Shown: positions 24,211 through 34,226 of the stretch, piece after piece
Layout of the letters: every line of letters starts with the position of its first letter
How positions within the stretch are numbered: the first letter of the stretch is position 1
DNA from: Formosa sp030427735
Lineage (GTDB): Bacteria > Bacteroidota > Bacteroidia > Flavobacteriales > Flavobacteriaceae
Assembly (NCBI RefSeq): GCF_051200825.1
Contig: NZ_CP195158.1
Coordinates: 3,596,001 to 3,660,000, forward strand
Reading direction: 5' to 3'
DNA length: 64,000 nt
Made by a program: the position numbers and the translations under genes
The notes under the pieces: model-generated
Told to the model about the DNA's origin: nothing
Seen by the model: only the letters and a program-made list of their open reading frames with translations
Database searches by the model: none

Positions 24211-26196
24211 ATGAAATTTTTTACTATTAAATTTTTCGCATTATACGCACTATTTTCTGTAGGCGTAAATGCGCAAAATCAGAATTTATCTCCTGCAGAA
24301 GGAGAACAATGTGGCTTCGTAGATGCTGAAAACAGATTACGTTCCAACAATCCAAAACGTTTAAACGACGCGCAATTCGAAAACTGGCTAGCTCCTAAAA
24401 TTAAAGAGTTTAGAGCAAAAAAAGCAATGGGCCGTGTTGAAGACAACATCATTCAAATTCCTGTAGTTGTACACGTTATTCACGATGGTGATGCCTACGG
24501 TGTAGACGAAAACATTACAGACAGCCAAGTACAGTCGCAACTAACTGTAATGACTGAAGATTTTAGACGTATGATGGGCACTCCAGGTTATAACGATAGC
24601 GCTGTTGGAGCAGATGTAGGTATAGAATTTGTATTAGCAAAGCAAACACCAGACGGCTGTCCTACTAATGGTATTAACCGTGTTAACATGGGTAAAGAAA
24701 GCTGGAGCGAAGCAGACATCGACGCTGTTGTAAAACCAAGCACTATTTGGGATCCAGAACAGTATATGAACATGTGGTCTATCATTTTTACAAGAACAGA
24801 CTTATTAGGCTATGCACAATTCCCTTCTGACTCTGGTTTAGGTGGTTTAAATAACGATATGGGCCCTGCAAGTTCTGATGGTGTAGTTTGTAGATTCAAC
24901 TCTTTTGGTAGCGTTGATTACGACGACGGAACTTTTCACTTAACTGCACCTTACAACCACGGTAGAACTATGACTCACGAAGTAGGTCACTATTTAGGTT
25001 TACGCCACATTTGGGGCGACGGCGGTTGTTCTGTAGACGATTATGTTACAGATACACCTTTAGCATCGCAACCAAACAGAGGATGCCCTGTTATAGATAC
25101 TTGTACAGAAGAAGGCGAAACAGAACCGCTTTACGACATGGTACAGAACTATATGGACTACACTAACGACGAGTGTATGAACATTTTTACTGAAGGCCAA
25201 AAAGAACGTATTTTAACCGTTCTAGAGAACTCTCCTAGACGTTCTGGTCTTGCAACATCTAACAAAGATGAAGAGCCTACACCTGTAGATAACGACCCTA
25301 GCATTGCTTTATCTAGCATCGATATTCCATCATGTGGTACAGAGGTTATTGCTACTGTAGACATCACAAACTTCGGAACTACGCCATTAAACTCTTTAGT
25401 GATTACTTCTGAAGTTGACAACGGGACTTCATCAGATTATAATTGGACTGGCACTATAGCTCCAGGGGCTTCGCAACTAATAGACTTACCAGGAGTTAAT
25501 GTACTTGGTGGTGAATTCACCTATACGGTTTCTGTTTCTCAACCTAACGGAAAAGAAGATAACAGATCATGTAATAACGAAATATCTCAAGATTTTAAAA
25601 TGACGAGTGCTTACGCTTCTACATCGGTAATTAATTTAGAATTAAAAACCGACAAAGAAGGTAGTGAAACTTCTTGGGAATTCTTAGATGGTAACGGAGA
25701 CGTTATAGAACGTGGTGGTGGAAACTACTGGGGTAACTTTACTGTTAAAAAATCTTTCGAAGTAGATCTTGACCAATGTTACACTTTTGTAATTTACGAT
25801 TCTGGTGCTAATGGTCTTTGTTGTACAAACGGAGAAGGTTATTACACCCTAACTGCAGACGATGGTACTGTTATTTTCTCTGGAGCTGAATTTGCTTTAG
25901 AAGAACGTGTAAACATCTCTACCAGAACATTAAGTGTAGACAATAAAGAATTTGCTAACGGTATAAGCCTATACCCTAACCCTACAAGAAGCAACTTAAA
26001 CCTTAAGGTAAGCAATTCTAGCGAGTTGCCAACACAGTTTGCGATTTACAACATGTTGGGTCAATTAGTAAAACAAAAGCAAATCCACTCGACTGCCGAT
26101 TTAAACATTGGTACATCGGAATTAAAAAATGGTATGTATTTTATAAAAGTTTCTAAAGGAGCTAACACAGTATCTTTACCATTCATTAAGGAATAA
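24211..26196 (+). CDS. secreted M43-family (pappalysin-like) zinc metalloprotease, T9SS cargo
   Basis: 661 residues. A signal peptide (to about residue 22, GVNAQ), a prodomain, then a catalytic domain with HEVGHYLGLRH (zinc ligands H256, H260, H266; catalytic E257) and a downstream Met-turn-like MVQNYMDYT. Cysteines near the active site (GCSVDDYV, GCPVIDTC) fit the pappalysin family. A CARDB-like domain (about 365-455) and another beta domain follow. A T9SS type A sorting domain ends the protein (SLYPNPTRSNLNL to FIKVSKGANTVSLPFIKE). It is therefore exported across the outer membrane. A monocistronic gene with its own promoter and terminator. Confidence 0.93.
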   Translation: MKFFTIKFFALYALFSVGVNAQNQNLSPAEGEQCGFVDAENRLRSNNPKRLNDAQFENWLAPKIKEFRAKKAMGRVEDNIIQIPVVVHVIHDGDAYGVDENITDSQVQSQLTVMTEDFRRMMGTPGYNDSAVGADVGIEFVLAKQTPDGCPTNGINRVNMGKESWSEADIDAVVKPSTIWDPEQYMNMWSIIFTRTDLLGYAQFPSDSGLGGLNNDMGPASSDGVVCRFNSFGSVDYDDGTFHLTAPYNHGRTMTHEVGHYLGLRHIWGDGGCSVDDYVTDTPLASQPNRGCPVIDTCTEEGETEPLYDMVQNYMDYTNDECMNIFTEGQKERILTVLENSPRRSGLATSNKDEEPTPVDNDPSIALSSIDIPSCGTEVIATVDITNFGTTPLNSLVITSEVDNGTSSDYNWTGTIAPGASQLIDLPGVNVLGGEFTYTVSVSQPNGKEDNRSCNNEISQDFKMTSAYASTSVINLELKTDKEGSETSWEFLDGNGDVIERGGGNYWGNFTVKKSFEVDLDQCYTFVIYDSGANGLCCTNGEGYYTLTADDGTVIFSGAEFALEERVNISTRTLSVDNKEFANGISLYPNPTRSNLNLKVSNSSELPTQFAIYNMLGQLVKQKQIHSTADLNIGTSELKNGMYFIKVSKGANTVSLPFIKE

Positions 26197-26213
26197 CAAG
26201 TCCTTTTAGATAT

Positions 26214-26254
26214 AATAAAAGCCAGATTGAGTCTTCCTCAATCTGGCTTTTTTG
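26214..26254 (+). terminator. terminator after the M43 protease
   Basis: AAAAGCCAGATTGAG / CTCAATCTGGCTTTT stem and T run, about 20 bp after the stop. Confidence 0.88.
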
Positions 26255-26508
26255 TTTAAGATAGCTTCACTGGTTTATAGTTTCGAAAACAATTATACAT
26301 CGTTTAAAAACTACTTTCTAACCTGTCTCTTTGTAAAAGATCCATGTTAGAGTCGAACATTTTAATTCATAAGATATGTTATTCTACCTGTTTTGAAACT
26401 TTCAGTCTATTTTATAGCAATTAATCGGCCAAGAAGGATCCCTAAACTTAAGTTTACGACTAATTAACCTGTATATCCATCATATAAATCGAGCGTACAT
26501 TTAAGCAT

Positions 26509-26647
26509 AAAAAGAGGCTGCCTAAAAAGTTAATTTTTCGTCAATCTGAATTTATTTCAGATTCTCATAATTGTTGATTTTCAATACAATGAGATTCTGT
26601 GTCGAGCACAGAATGACGAACTTTTAAACTTTTTAGACAGCCTCTTT
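26509..26647. repeat. dispersed palindromic element, copy 2
   Basis: Nearly the same sequence as 8101-8240, including the shared left flank TTAAGCATAAAAA. The outer arms pair less perfectly than in copy 1 (right arm has GAACTTTTAAACTTTTTAGA), while the inner hairpin ATTCTGTG-tcgag-CACAGAAT keeps its stem with a changed loop. It lies 22 bp from the 3' end of the metalloprotease gene on the minus strand. The other non-coding bases 26255-26508 show no gene. Confidence 0.85.
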
Positions 26648-26669
26648 AATCTATTTAAAGATATAATAT

Positions 26670-29600
26670 CTACTCTACGATTATCTTTTTAATAGCACTG
26701 CGTTTACCATCTTTAACTTCTAACAAATACATACCAGAAACTACATTTTTAAGTGCAATAGTTTCAGAAAAAGTATGCACATTGTTATACGATTGACTAA
26801 ACACACGTCTTCCGCTTAAATCGTAAACATTTAAATGAAGTGCATTACCAGAATCTGCCGTTAAAGCAACATTAAACGTTCCTGCATTTGGGTTTGGCCA
26901 TACTTTAAAATCATTAAAGCTAACCTCGCTTACACCTAAAGTTGGCAACACATGAATCGTGTAATCTTCTACCTCACCATCGTAACCTTTTTCGCATGAA
27001 CCAGCTTTTGCTTTGTATTTGGTACTCACACGCATAATAATCTTATCGGTTAAAGCAGCATCCTCAGGAACTGTAATAGAAAGTCCTGAATTTAAGGTTG
27101 GACCATCAGATACGTTTACAGCCGTACCTAAATCGTAGGCTTCATTTTCATCAAACATACAGTTATAATTCCAATCAATCCAAACGGTAGTATAAGTGGT
27201 ATAATTTCCTGCCGTATTTACCTGTACCGTCAGTTCATAACTTTGTCCACGATTTACATTAGTAGAAATATTAGTAAAATCGCTAAATGCCGTTTTACCA
27301 GATACTTGGTCTATAGAACCAAACACCACTCGAGTCGTAGACGTCTTGTAATCGAAAGCAGTAGAACCTGTCGACTCGCAGTTAGAACAAAATTTACTGG
27401 TAAAGCTATAGGCTGATGAGAATTCTGATTCTGTACAAGGATTAATAGCCTTAACGCGCCAATAATACAAAGTTACTGGTGACAAATTGTATACATTAAT
27501 ATTTGTTGATTGGGTTCTAAAAGATCTAAGATCTGTACTAAAATCTGAAACAGTTGATACCTCTATATGATATAACTCAGCGAAATCTGATGCTTCCCAT
27601 GTTAAACTAGCATTTAAAGCTACTTCTGTTGCTGCGTTTGCAGGAGTTAACAAAGCTGGCGCACTTAAATTAGAAGATTTTATAGTGAAATCTACATCTA
27701 TAGTTTTAGTTAACGAGGCCGATGTTCCTGTAACTGTAATTGTATGCGTTCCTACAGGTGCTTTGGTAAACTGCGCTAATGTAAGAGCGATAGCACCATC
27801 AGTAGCTAAGGTTTCTGGAGCAAATGCAGCAGTAACGCCTTCTGGAAGGTTTGAAACCGAAAACGTCGTATTTTCATTAAATTCGTTTACAATAGTGTAA
27901 TCCAAATCGATAGTCAAAGACTCCGATTCCTGACAAGTTACATAATCATTATCCGCATTAGTTTCCTCTAATAAGAACATAGGCTCCGATTTTTCAATAA
28001 CGAAATCGGCATTAGAAATATCGTAAAAAATATTATCGGCTGCTTCCACCATAATACGACATTGTGTACCTGTTACATCTGGAATTAAAACAGAGGCTTC
28101 TCCATTATTTTCAACATTTGACGCTAAGGTAATCGGGTAAGTATAACCACCATCTGTAGACAATTTAATATTAACTGTTTTACAATCTATTGGCGCTTTG
28201 TTAGTTTCACCTACATTCCATTTTACTTTATAGTTGGTGTTAACATACCATGTTGTTGCTGCGTTAGGATTAGCCACGGTAAACGGTGTGCCATCTACAA
28301 CGGTTACAGTCATTACATCGGCATGTGTTTGCCCGATACCTACAGGAAATCCACTACCGTTATCGCGAACTGTAAATGCAAAATTTAAAGTTCTGGCCAC
28401 TGCTGGTGTCACTTCCCAAGTAGGTGTTAAGTTACCCGCTACTACATCGCTTAAACTAGGCATGTAACGGCTTGGAGAATCGGTTGGCAAATGCGATCTG
28501 TACAACGGACCAACCGCCCAGTTAGATTGCGGAGCTCCAGCTGCAGGTGCAGTTTCCGGATCGTTTTGAGACCAGTTATATGTTAATGTCTCAGTACCAT
28601 CAGCATCGGTAGCAGTTCCTGTTAACACATACGGAGTAGATACTGGAATGCTATAATCTTTACCAGCATTGGCTACAGGAGGTACATTATCTAATGGCGT
28701 TTGCGCCCCACAAGAACTATTTCCTTGCGGCTGAATATTATTATTAATATCTCTAATATTTACATAATTAAAATGAGCATCGGTATTGGCCTGCACATTA
28801 TTATCGCCACAAATACCTGCATACCCCATAATAGAGCTTCCAGAAGCAGGCTCTACTTCGGTTGCACCATTACCAGATCTAGAACACGTGTTCATGGTAT
28901 GGTATCCTCCAAACTGATGCCCCATTTCGTGGGCTACATAATCGATATCGAAAGCATCGCCCACAGGGTTTGGCGTTCCTGTAAATCCACGTCCTTTAGA
29001 AAAACTTCCTGTAAAAGGTTCTACAGCATCAACACACACACAACTTAAACATCCTGCGCTTCCTCCTCCGCTGGTATTAAAATTGTGTCCGATGTCGTAA
29101 AGCGATTCATCTCCTAAAGTTGTAGAAATAACCTGTTGGGTTTTTGTGTTAAATTCGTTTTCCCAAGGATCTGTATTTACATTGTAATAAATAAGCTCAT
29201 CGTTACGATCTATAAAGATTAACGTAATCGCTAAATCACGCTCATAAATTTCGTTTACACGATTCATAGTAATCGCCATTTGCGCCTGAATATTGGCTTT
29301 TTTCTCTTCGCCTGTTCCAACGCCGGCAAACAATGCACCATATTTTGCATTACAAGACAATGCCAAACGGTAGGTTCTTAAAATTTTATCGGTATTATAC
29401 GCCGCATCTACGCGGGACACATCGTTTTTTAAACTATATAAATCTACCGACTCGTCTGTTAAACATTCAAAATCCTGCAAATCTCCCTGAATAGAAGCAC
29501 GCTCGTAAACCATATATTGTTTACCATCGGTTGTAAACGGGTCTATGAACAAAGAGCTACGCTTACCCGATAACGAAAAAACATGCAAGCCAAACGGCGT

Positions 29601-29999
29601 AACGCTAAATCGCATGGTCGCTGTTTTATCGTCTATACCTACAGCTTTATACGTTTTAATCATAGGAAATTTGGCTGCCAATTTCGATTGCATAATCGGG
29701 GCTTCGGTTACCGAAAACTTTTGAAACGTTGCATCTGGCATAGGGAACTCTACTACAGTTCCTGTTTTTACACCTTTAGCCGAAGCTAATGGCGTATTGC
29801 GAAGTGTAGCTTTAAAGGCTGGCAAATCTAATTTAAAAATTTGGTAGATTTCGGGATGTGTTTTTCTATTGGTACGTTCCGATTGCAATCCCGTTTCGGA
29901 ACTTTTTGTCCAATAGTTGTTTTGTGCGTGAATGTTTTGAACAAACAATGTTACCATTGCCACCAAAAACACACGCACGAGCATGTTGTTGTTTTTCAT
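26670..29999 (-). CDS. secreted M12B-type (reprolysin-like) zinc metalloprotease, T9SS cargo
   Basis: 1109 residues from the ATG at 29999; an in-frame ATG 33 bp upstream would put extra residues before the signal peptide. Signal peptide (LVRVFLVAMVTLFVQNIHAQ), prodomain to about 190, then a catalytic domain with HEMGHQFGGYH near residues 357-367, preceded by DAFDIDYVA and followed by the Met-turn SSIMGYAGICG. Next come Ig-like or fibronectin-like domains, a GEVED domain (GYDGEVEDYTIHV) and a T9SS sorting domain (VWPNPNAGTFNVAL to KKIIVE). Extracellular protease; substrate unknown. Confidence 0.92.
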   Translation of the reverse strand: MKNNNMLVRVFLVAMVTLFVQNIHAQNNYWTKSSETGLQSERTNRKTHPEIYQIFKLDLPAFKATLRNTPLASAKGVKTGTVVEFPMPDATFQKFSVTEAPIMQSKLAAKFPMIKTYKAVGIDDKTATMRFSVTPFGLHVFSLSGKRSSLFIDPFTTDGKQYMVYERASIQGDLQDFECLTDESVDLYSLKNDVSRVDAAYNTDKILRTYRLALSCNAKYGALFAGVGTGEEKKANIQAQMAITMNRVNEIYERDLAITLIFIDRNDELIYYNVNTDPWENEFNTKTQQVISTTLGDESLYDIGHNFNTSGGGSAGCLSCVCVDAVEPFTGSFSKGRGFTGTPNPVGDAFDIDYVAHEMGHQFGGYHTMNTCSRSGNGATEVEPASGSSIMGYAGICGDNNVQANTDAHFNYVNIRDINNNIQPQGNSSCGAQTPLDNVPPVANAGKDYSIPVSTPYVLTGTATDADGTETLTYNWSQNDPETAPAAGAPQSNWAVGPLYRSHLPTDSPSRYMPSLSDVVAGNLTPTWEVTPAVARTLNFAFTVRDNGSGFPVGIGQTHADVMTVTVVDGTPFTVANPNAATTWYVNTNYKVKWNVGETNKAPIDCKTVNIKLSTDGGYTYPITLASNVENNGEASVLIPDVTGTQCRIMVEAADNIFYDISNADFVIEKSEPMFLLEETNADNDYVTCQESESLTIDLDYTIVNEFNENTTFSVSNLPEGVTAAFAPETLATDGAIALTLAQFTKAPVGTHTITVTGTSASLTKTIDVDFTIKSSNLSAPALLTPANAATEVALNASLTWEASDFAELYHIEVSTVSDFSTDLRSFRTQSTNINVYNLSPVTLYYWRVKAINPCTESEFSSAYSFTSKFCSNCESTGSTAFDYKTSTTRVVFGSIDQVSGKTAFSDFTNISTNVNRGQSYELTVQVNTAGNYTTYTTVWIDWNYNCMFDENEAYDLGTAVNVSDGPTLNSGLSITVPEDAALTDKIIMRVSTKYKAKAGSCEKGYDGEVEDYTIHVLPTLGVSEVSFNDFKVWPNPNAGTFNVALTADSGNALHLNVYDLSGRRVFSQSYNNVHTFSETIALKNVVSGMYLLEVKDGKRSAIKKIIVE

Positions 30000-30070
30000 A
30001 ATTCTATTTAATTTTTCTCTATTTAATATCACTTTTAAGAAATAAAATAGGGTTGTTGCAAAAACTAATG

Positions 30071-30078
30071 TAATTTTG
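30071..30078 (+). promoter_or_regulatory. -7 element of ribF
   Basis: TAATTTTG, an exact TAnnTTTG match; predicted leader about 83 nt. No FMN riboswitch is visible in so short a leader. Confidence 0.5.
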
Positions 30079-30164
30079 TAGACAAGCCTTTAATCTCCTA
30101 AAAACTAACATTAACGGCAAATTTAGTGTTTTTAAACAAACACTTAACACTTAGTTATAATTAA

Positions 30165-31103
30165 ATGGAAAAAGTCAGAAATTTTAAAAATTTAGACTCA
30201 AATATATCAACAGTAGTTACCATTGGCACTTTCGATGGCGTGCACTTAGGGCATCAAAAAATACTTAATCGTTTAGTAAATACAGCAAAAAACACCCAGC
30301 TAGAATCTGTTGTTTTAACCTTTTTTCCACACCCCAGAATGGTGTTACAAAACGATGCCAATATCAAGCTTATAAACACCATAGAAGAGCGCCGTATTAT
30401 TTTAGAGCAGTCTGGAGTAGATTATTTGTATGTTCAGGAATTTACTAAAGATTTTTCAAGATTATCGGCCGAGGATTTTGTAAAAACGCTTTTAGTAGAT
30501 CAATTACATGCTAAAAAAGTAATTATAGGTTACGACCATCATTTTGGACGAAACCGATCGGCAAACATAAACGACTTAAAAGCTTTTGGTAACACTTATG
30601 GTTTTGATGTTGAAGAAATTTCTGCCGAAGATGTTAATGAAGTTGCGGTAAGCTCTACTAAAATCAGAAAAGCTTTAGATCAAGGCGATATCGAAAAAGC
30701 AAATACTTATTTAGGATATCCGTTTTGTTTAAACGGAATAGTGGTTAGCGGCAAAAAACTAGGAAAGCAGCTGCAATATCCAACCGCCAATTTACATATT
30801 GAAGAAGCCTACAAGCTGATACCTAAACAAGGCGTTTACATTGTAAAATCGGTTATTGAAAACAAAACCGTTTACGGCATGATGAATATTGGCACAAACC
30901 CAACCATTACCGATAGCTCGCAACAACATATAGAAATTCATTTTTTCGACTTTAACGATAACCTGTACAACAAGCATTTAAAAATAGACATGCTGCACCG
31001 CTTAAGAGACGAAAAAAAATTTGATAGCGTAGACGATTTAAAATATCAATTACAACTAGACGAAAAACAATCGTTAAACTTCATTAAACATTTACATGAT
31101 TAA
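30165..31103 (+). CDS. ribF: bifunctional riboflavin kinase / FAD synthetase
   Basis: 312 residues. The N-terminal FAD synthetase nucleotidyltransferase has VVTIGTFDGVHLGHQKIL (17-34) and VVLTFFPHPRMVL, and later GYDHHFGRNRSANI and SSTKIRKAL. The C-terminal riboflavin kinase domain has LGKQLQYPTANLHIEE and MNIGTNPTI. It makes FMN then FAD. The last 8 bases overlap the start of the HTTM gene, so the two are coupled. Confidence 0.97.
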   Translation: MEKVRNFKNLDSNISTVVTIGTFDGVHLGHQKILNRLVNTAKNTQLESVVLTFFPHPRMVLQNDANIKLINTIEERRIILEQSGVDYLYVQEFTKDFSRLSAEDFVKTLLVDQLHAKKVIIGYDHHFGRNRSANINDLKAFGNTYGFDVEEISAEDVNEVAVSSTKIRKALDQGDIEKANTYLGYPFCLNGIVVSGKKLGKQLQYPTANLHIEEAYKLIPKQGVYIVKSVIENKTVYGMMNIGTNPTITDSSQQHIEIHFFDFNDNLYNKHLKIDMLHRLRDEKKFDSVDDLKYQLQLDEKQSLNFIKHLHD

Positions 31104-32406
31104 TTCGTTTCTATTTAAACGTATAGACAATGCTCCTTTAATTGTATTTCGCATTATTTTTGGTGCATTGTGTTTTTTAGAAACCGTAGGCGCTATTTTT
31201 ACCGGCTGGATAAAACGCACTTTAATAACTCCCGAATTCACCTTTTCGTTTATCGGTCTGGAATGGCTACAACCCTTACCCGGTAACGGCATGTATTTTT
31301 ACTATGCTTTTATGGGACTTTTAGGACTTTGCATAATGGTTGGCTACAAATACAGATGGAGCACCTTAGCATTTACAGTACTTTGGGCTAGCACTTACTT
31401 TATGCAAAAAGCTTCGTACAACAACCACTACTACCTATTAATGTTACTTAGTGGCTTAATGGCTATACAACCTGCCAACACCTATCTGTCTGTAGATGCC
31501 AAACAAAACCCTAATATTAAACAGATATCTATGCCGTATTGGTGCAGCTTTGTTTTTATACTACAAATGTTTATTGTGTACACTTACGGTGCCATTGCCA
31601 AAATTTACCCCGATTGGCTAAACACTTCGGTGATGGAACTTTTAATGAAAAGCAAAGCTCATTTTATTTTGGTTGGCGACCTGTTACAGCAAAAATGGCT
31701 ACATTACTTTTTAACTTATGGTGGTATTGCTTTTGATGGATTTATTATACCATTGTTATTGATTAAGCAAACACGAAAATGGGCATTTTTTGCATCCATT
31801 TTCTTTCATTTATTCAATTCGTTTATCTTTCATGTAGGCATTTTCCCGTATTTATCTCTTGCTTTTGCATTGTTTTTTTTCGAACCAAAAACCATACGAA
31901 ACATCTTTTTAAAGCGAAAGCCTTTATATGAAGGCTCCGAAGTAATTATTCCTAAACACCAAAAAATTGGAAGCTTTATATTTGCCTTATATTTCGTTAT
32001 TCAATTGGTATTACCGTTACGCCATCATGCCATAAAAGATAATGTACTTTGGACCGAAGAAGGCCATAGAATGTCTTGGCGTATGATGCTGCGAACTAAA
32101 GGCGGACACGCAACTTACACCATTAAAAACCACACACTAAATACCACCGAAAAAGTAAACTTAAAAACCTATTTGAGTCCTAAACAAATTCGTTTAGCAT
32201 CCTCTAAACCAGATGTTATTTGGCAATTTTCGCAACGTTTAAAAAACATTTATAAAGCTAAAGGACAAGACATTTCTGTTTACGCCAATATATTTGTAAG
32301 CGTAAATGGTAAACCAACAAAACGCTTAATAAATCCCGATGTAGATTTAGCCAACGAACCTTGGCCTTACTTTAAACACAGCGATTGGATTTTACCCTCA
32401 AAATAG
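31096..32406 (+). CDS. HTTM-domain (vitamin K-dependent carboxylase-like) membrane protein
   Basis: 436 residues. Helices alternate through 1-325, with blocks LIVFRIIFGALCFLETVGAI, QKASYNNHYYLLMLLSGLMA, FIVYTYGAIAKIYPDWL, and FHLFNSFIFHVGIFPYL, which are HTTM/VKG carboxylase family blocks. A soluble C-terminal domain follows (MSWRMMLRTKGGHATYTI, residues about 333-350). Bacterial members have no settled activity. The start overlaps ribF by 8 bp, an arrangement that implies co-translation. Confidence 0.9.
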   Translation: MINSFLFKRIDNAPLIVFRIIFGALCFLETVGAIFTGWIKRTLITPEFTFSFIGLEWLQPLPGNGMYFYYAFMGLLGLCIMVGYKYRWSTLAFTVLWASTYFMQKASYNNHYYLLMLLSGLMAIQPANTYLSVDAKQNPNIKQISMPYWCSFVFILQMFIVYTYGAIAKIYPDWLNTSVMELLMKSKAHFILVGDLLQQKWLHYFLTYGGIAFDGFIIPLLLIKQTRKWAFFASIFFHLFNSFIFHVGIFPYLSLAFALFFFEPKTIRNIFLKRKPLYEGSEVIIPKHQKIGSFIFALYFVIQLVLPLRHHAIKDNVLWTEEGHRMSWRMMLRTKGGHATYTIKNHTLNTTEKVNLKTYLSPKQIRLASSKPDVIWQFSQRLKNIYKAKGQDISVYANIFVSVNGKPTKRLINPDVDLANEPWPYFKHSDWILPSK

Positions 32407-32451
32407 GTTTATATTTTATTTCTTTCAACCTAAAATCTTTTTACTTTTGCC

Positions 32452-32459
32452 CTCAATAA
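32452..32459 (+). promoter_or_regulatory. -7 element of serS
   Basis: TACTTTTG, an exact TAnnTTTG match. Predicted start near 32463, so the conserved element at 32471-32536 would lie at the beginning of a 116-nt leader. Confidence 0.55.
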
Positions 32460-32470
32460 AGTTTCAACCT

Positions 32471-32536
32471 GCGTTAAGGATTGCAGCGGCATCCTTTTTG
32501 TGTTTTTCCACAAAAAGATATAGCGGAAAGCCTGAT
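32471..32536 (+). repeat. conserved intergenic element, copy 1 (serS leader)
   Basis: Blocks GCGTTAAGGATTGcAGCGG, CCTTTTTGTG with its complement CACAAAAAG (a hairpin around 32492-32517), and TAGCGGAAAGCCTGA. The same ordered blocks occur on the minus strand at 39267-39194. I recognise the pattern as recurrent between genes in Bacteroidota but cannot name a family; an Rfam RNA is possible. Confidence 0.65.
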
Positions 32537-32578
32537 CTTGTTTTTAGTAAAAAACAAGAAACGCCAAAATTATAAACC

Positions 32579-33850
32579 ATGTTACAAGTACCTTTTATAC
32601 GAGACAACAAAGATTACGTTATCGCCAATTTAACGAAACGAAATTTTGATGCCACTAACGTAATTACCGAAGTTTTAGAACTGGATGAAGCGCGCAGACG
32701 TACCCAAACCGAACTGGATAACACCCTTGCAGAATCCAACAGCTTGTCTAAAGAAATAGGAAACTTGTTTAAAAGCGGTGAGGCTAAAAAAGCAACTATT
32801 TTAAAAGAAAAAAGTGCAAAACTTAAAACCTTATCGAAAGAATTATCAGACACTTTAAACGCTACAAACGACGCTTTAAACGAGTTGCTGTACAAAATAC
32901 CTAATGTACCAAACGATAGTGTACCAGCAGGAAATAGCGAAGACGATAACGAAGAAGTATTTAGAAATGGAGACATCCCTACACTATTTAACGACGCATT
33001 ACCACACTGGGAACTCGCCAAAAAATACGACATTATAGATTTTGAATTAGGTAATAAAATTACAGGAGCTGGTTTTCCCGTTTACAAAGGTAAAGGCGCA
33101 CGATTACAACGCGCTTTAATCGCTTATTTTTTAGATAAAAATACGGCTGCTGGTTATACCGAATATCAATTACCACTAATGGTAAACGAAGCCTCTGGCT
33201 TTGGCACAGGCCAATTACCAGACAAAGAGGGACAAATGTACCATGTTACTGCCGATAATTTATATTTAATTCCGACAGCAGAAGTGCCTGGCACCAACAT
33301 TTTTAGAGATGTTGTACTAAACGAAACCGACCTGCCTATAGGCATTACAGGATATACCCCTTGTTTTAGACGTGAGGCTGGAAGCTACGGCGCACATGTA
33401 CGAGGTCTTAACCGCTTACACCAATTTGATAAGGTTGAAATATTACGTGTAGAACACCCTAACAACTCTTACCAGGCTTTAGATGCTATGGTAGAGCATG
33501 TAAAATCGATACTGGACGACCTTAAATTGCCGTATCGCATTTTACGTTTATGTGGTGGCGACTTAGGGTTCACTTCGGCCTTAACGTTCGATTTCGAAGT
33601 CTTCTCGACAGCACAAGACCGTTGGTTGGAAATTTCTTCTGTGTCTAATTTTGAAACCTTTCAGGCAAATCGATTAAAATTACGTTTTAAAAATAGTGAA
33701 GGCAAAAACGAATTGGCCCACACCTTAAATGGTAGTGCCTTAGCCCTACCTCGTGTTTTAGCAGGTATTTTAGAAAATTACCAAACCGAAAATGGCATAA
33801 AAATCCCTGAAGTTTTAGTGCCATACACAGGATTTTCTGTAATTGACTAA
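32579..33850 (+). CDS. serS: seryl-tRNA synthetase
   Basis: 423 residues. The N-terminal helical tRNA-binding arm (about 25-110; alternate K/E-rich coiled coil) precedes the class II core with motif 2 (YTPCFRREAGSYGAHVRGLNRLHQF, here split: FRREAGSYGAHVRG and LNRLHQFDKVEI) and motif 3 (NGSALALPRVLAGILENYQ). TAEVPGTN is the serine-binding TXE loop. It charges tRNA-Ser. It appears monocistronic with a leader carrying a dispersed conserved element. Confidence 0.97.
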   Translation: MLQVPFIRDNKDYVIANLTKRNFDATNVITEVLELDEARRRTQTELDNTLAESNSLSKEIGNLFKSGEAKKATILKEKSAKLKTLSKELSDTLNATNDALNELLYKIPNVPNDSVPAGNSEDDNEEVFRNGDIPTLFNDALPHWELAKKYDIIDFELGNKITGAGFPVYKGKGARLQRALIAYFLDKNTAAGYTEYQLPLMVNEASGFGTGQLPDKEGQMYHVTADNLYLIPTAEVPGTNIFRDVVLNETDLPIGITGYTPCFRREAGSYGAHVRGLNRLHQFDKVEILRVEHPNNSYQALDAMVEHVKSILDDLKLPYRILRLCGGDLGFTSALTFDFEVFSTAQDRWLEISSVSNFETFQANRLKLRFKNSEGKNELAHTLNGSALALPRVLAGILENYQTENGIKIPEVLVPYTGFSVID

Positions 33851-33869
33851 CGCGCGGCAAAGTACAGGT

Positions 33870-34097
33870 TTACTTACATAATTTTACGGTAAAGCCATAA
33901 TTAAACCGACCAAATGCTAAAAATTTGCGTCGTTTAACGAATAAGCCCTCGTGAATTTTGAATTTTAAATAATTCTTTCGTATTTCGTAAGACCAAATGT
34001 AATAACCTACGATTATGAAGAATGTTATAAGACTCATACTGATGGTAGCGCTTATTATTTTAGCGAGTAAAGTTTTAACATCAGATTTCGAATTCAT
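33870..34097 (-). CDS. small membrane protein, unknown (tentative)
   Basis: 75 residues from the ATG at 34097: a basic N-terminus, one membrane helix (ISATISMSLITFFIIVGYYIW, divided at its centre by Ser-Leu), then a basic tail rich in K, R and F. No family is recognised. An opposing ORF on the plus strand (34015-34140, about 41 residues with its own hydrophobic N-terminus) overlaps it, and only one of the two is likely to be real. Low confidence. Confidence 0.35.
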   Translation of the reverse strand: MNSKSDVKTLLAKIISATISMSLITFFIIVGYYIWSYEIRKNYLKFKIHEGLFVKRRKFLAFGRFNYGFTVKLCK

Positions 34098-34226
34098 GAC
34101 AACGCATACAGGCTCCAAAAACATTGTAGCCTATCCGTAAAATATATACAGATAAACCCAATCGAGTAATTGAATCATACTTAAATTGACAGTAGATTAA
34201 TAGCACTTTTATTTTGGTTGGTAGGA

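Noticed and set aside
30071..30165. FMN riboswitch before ribF
   Set aside because: The predicted leader is about 83 nt and lacks the conserved RFN element blocks.
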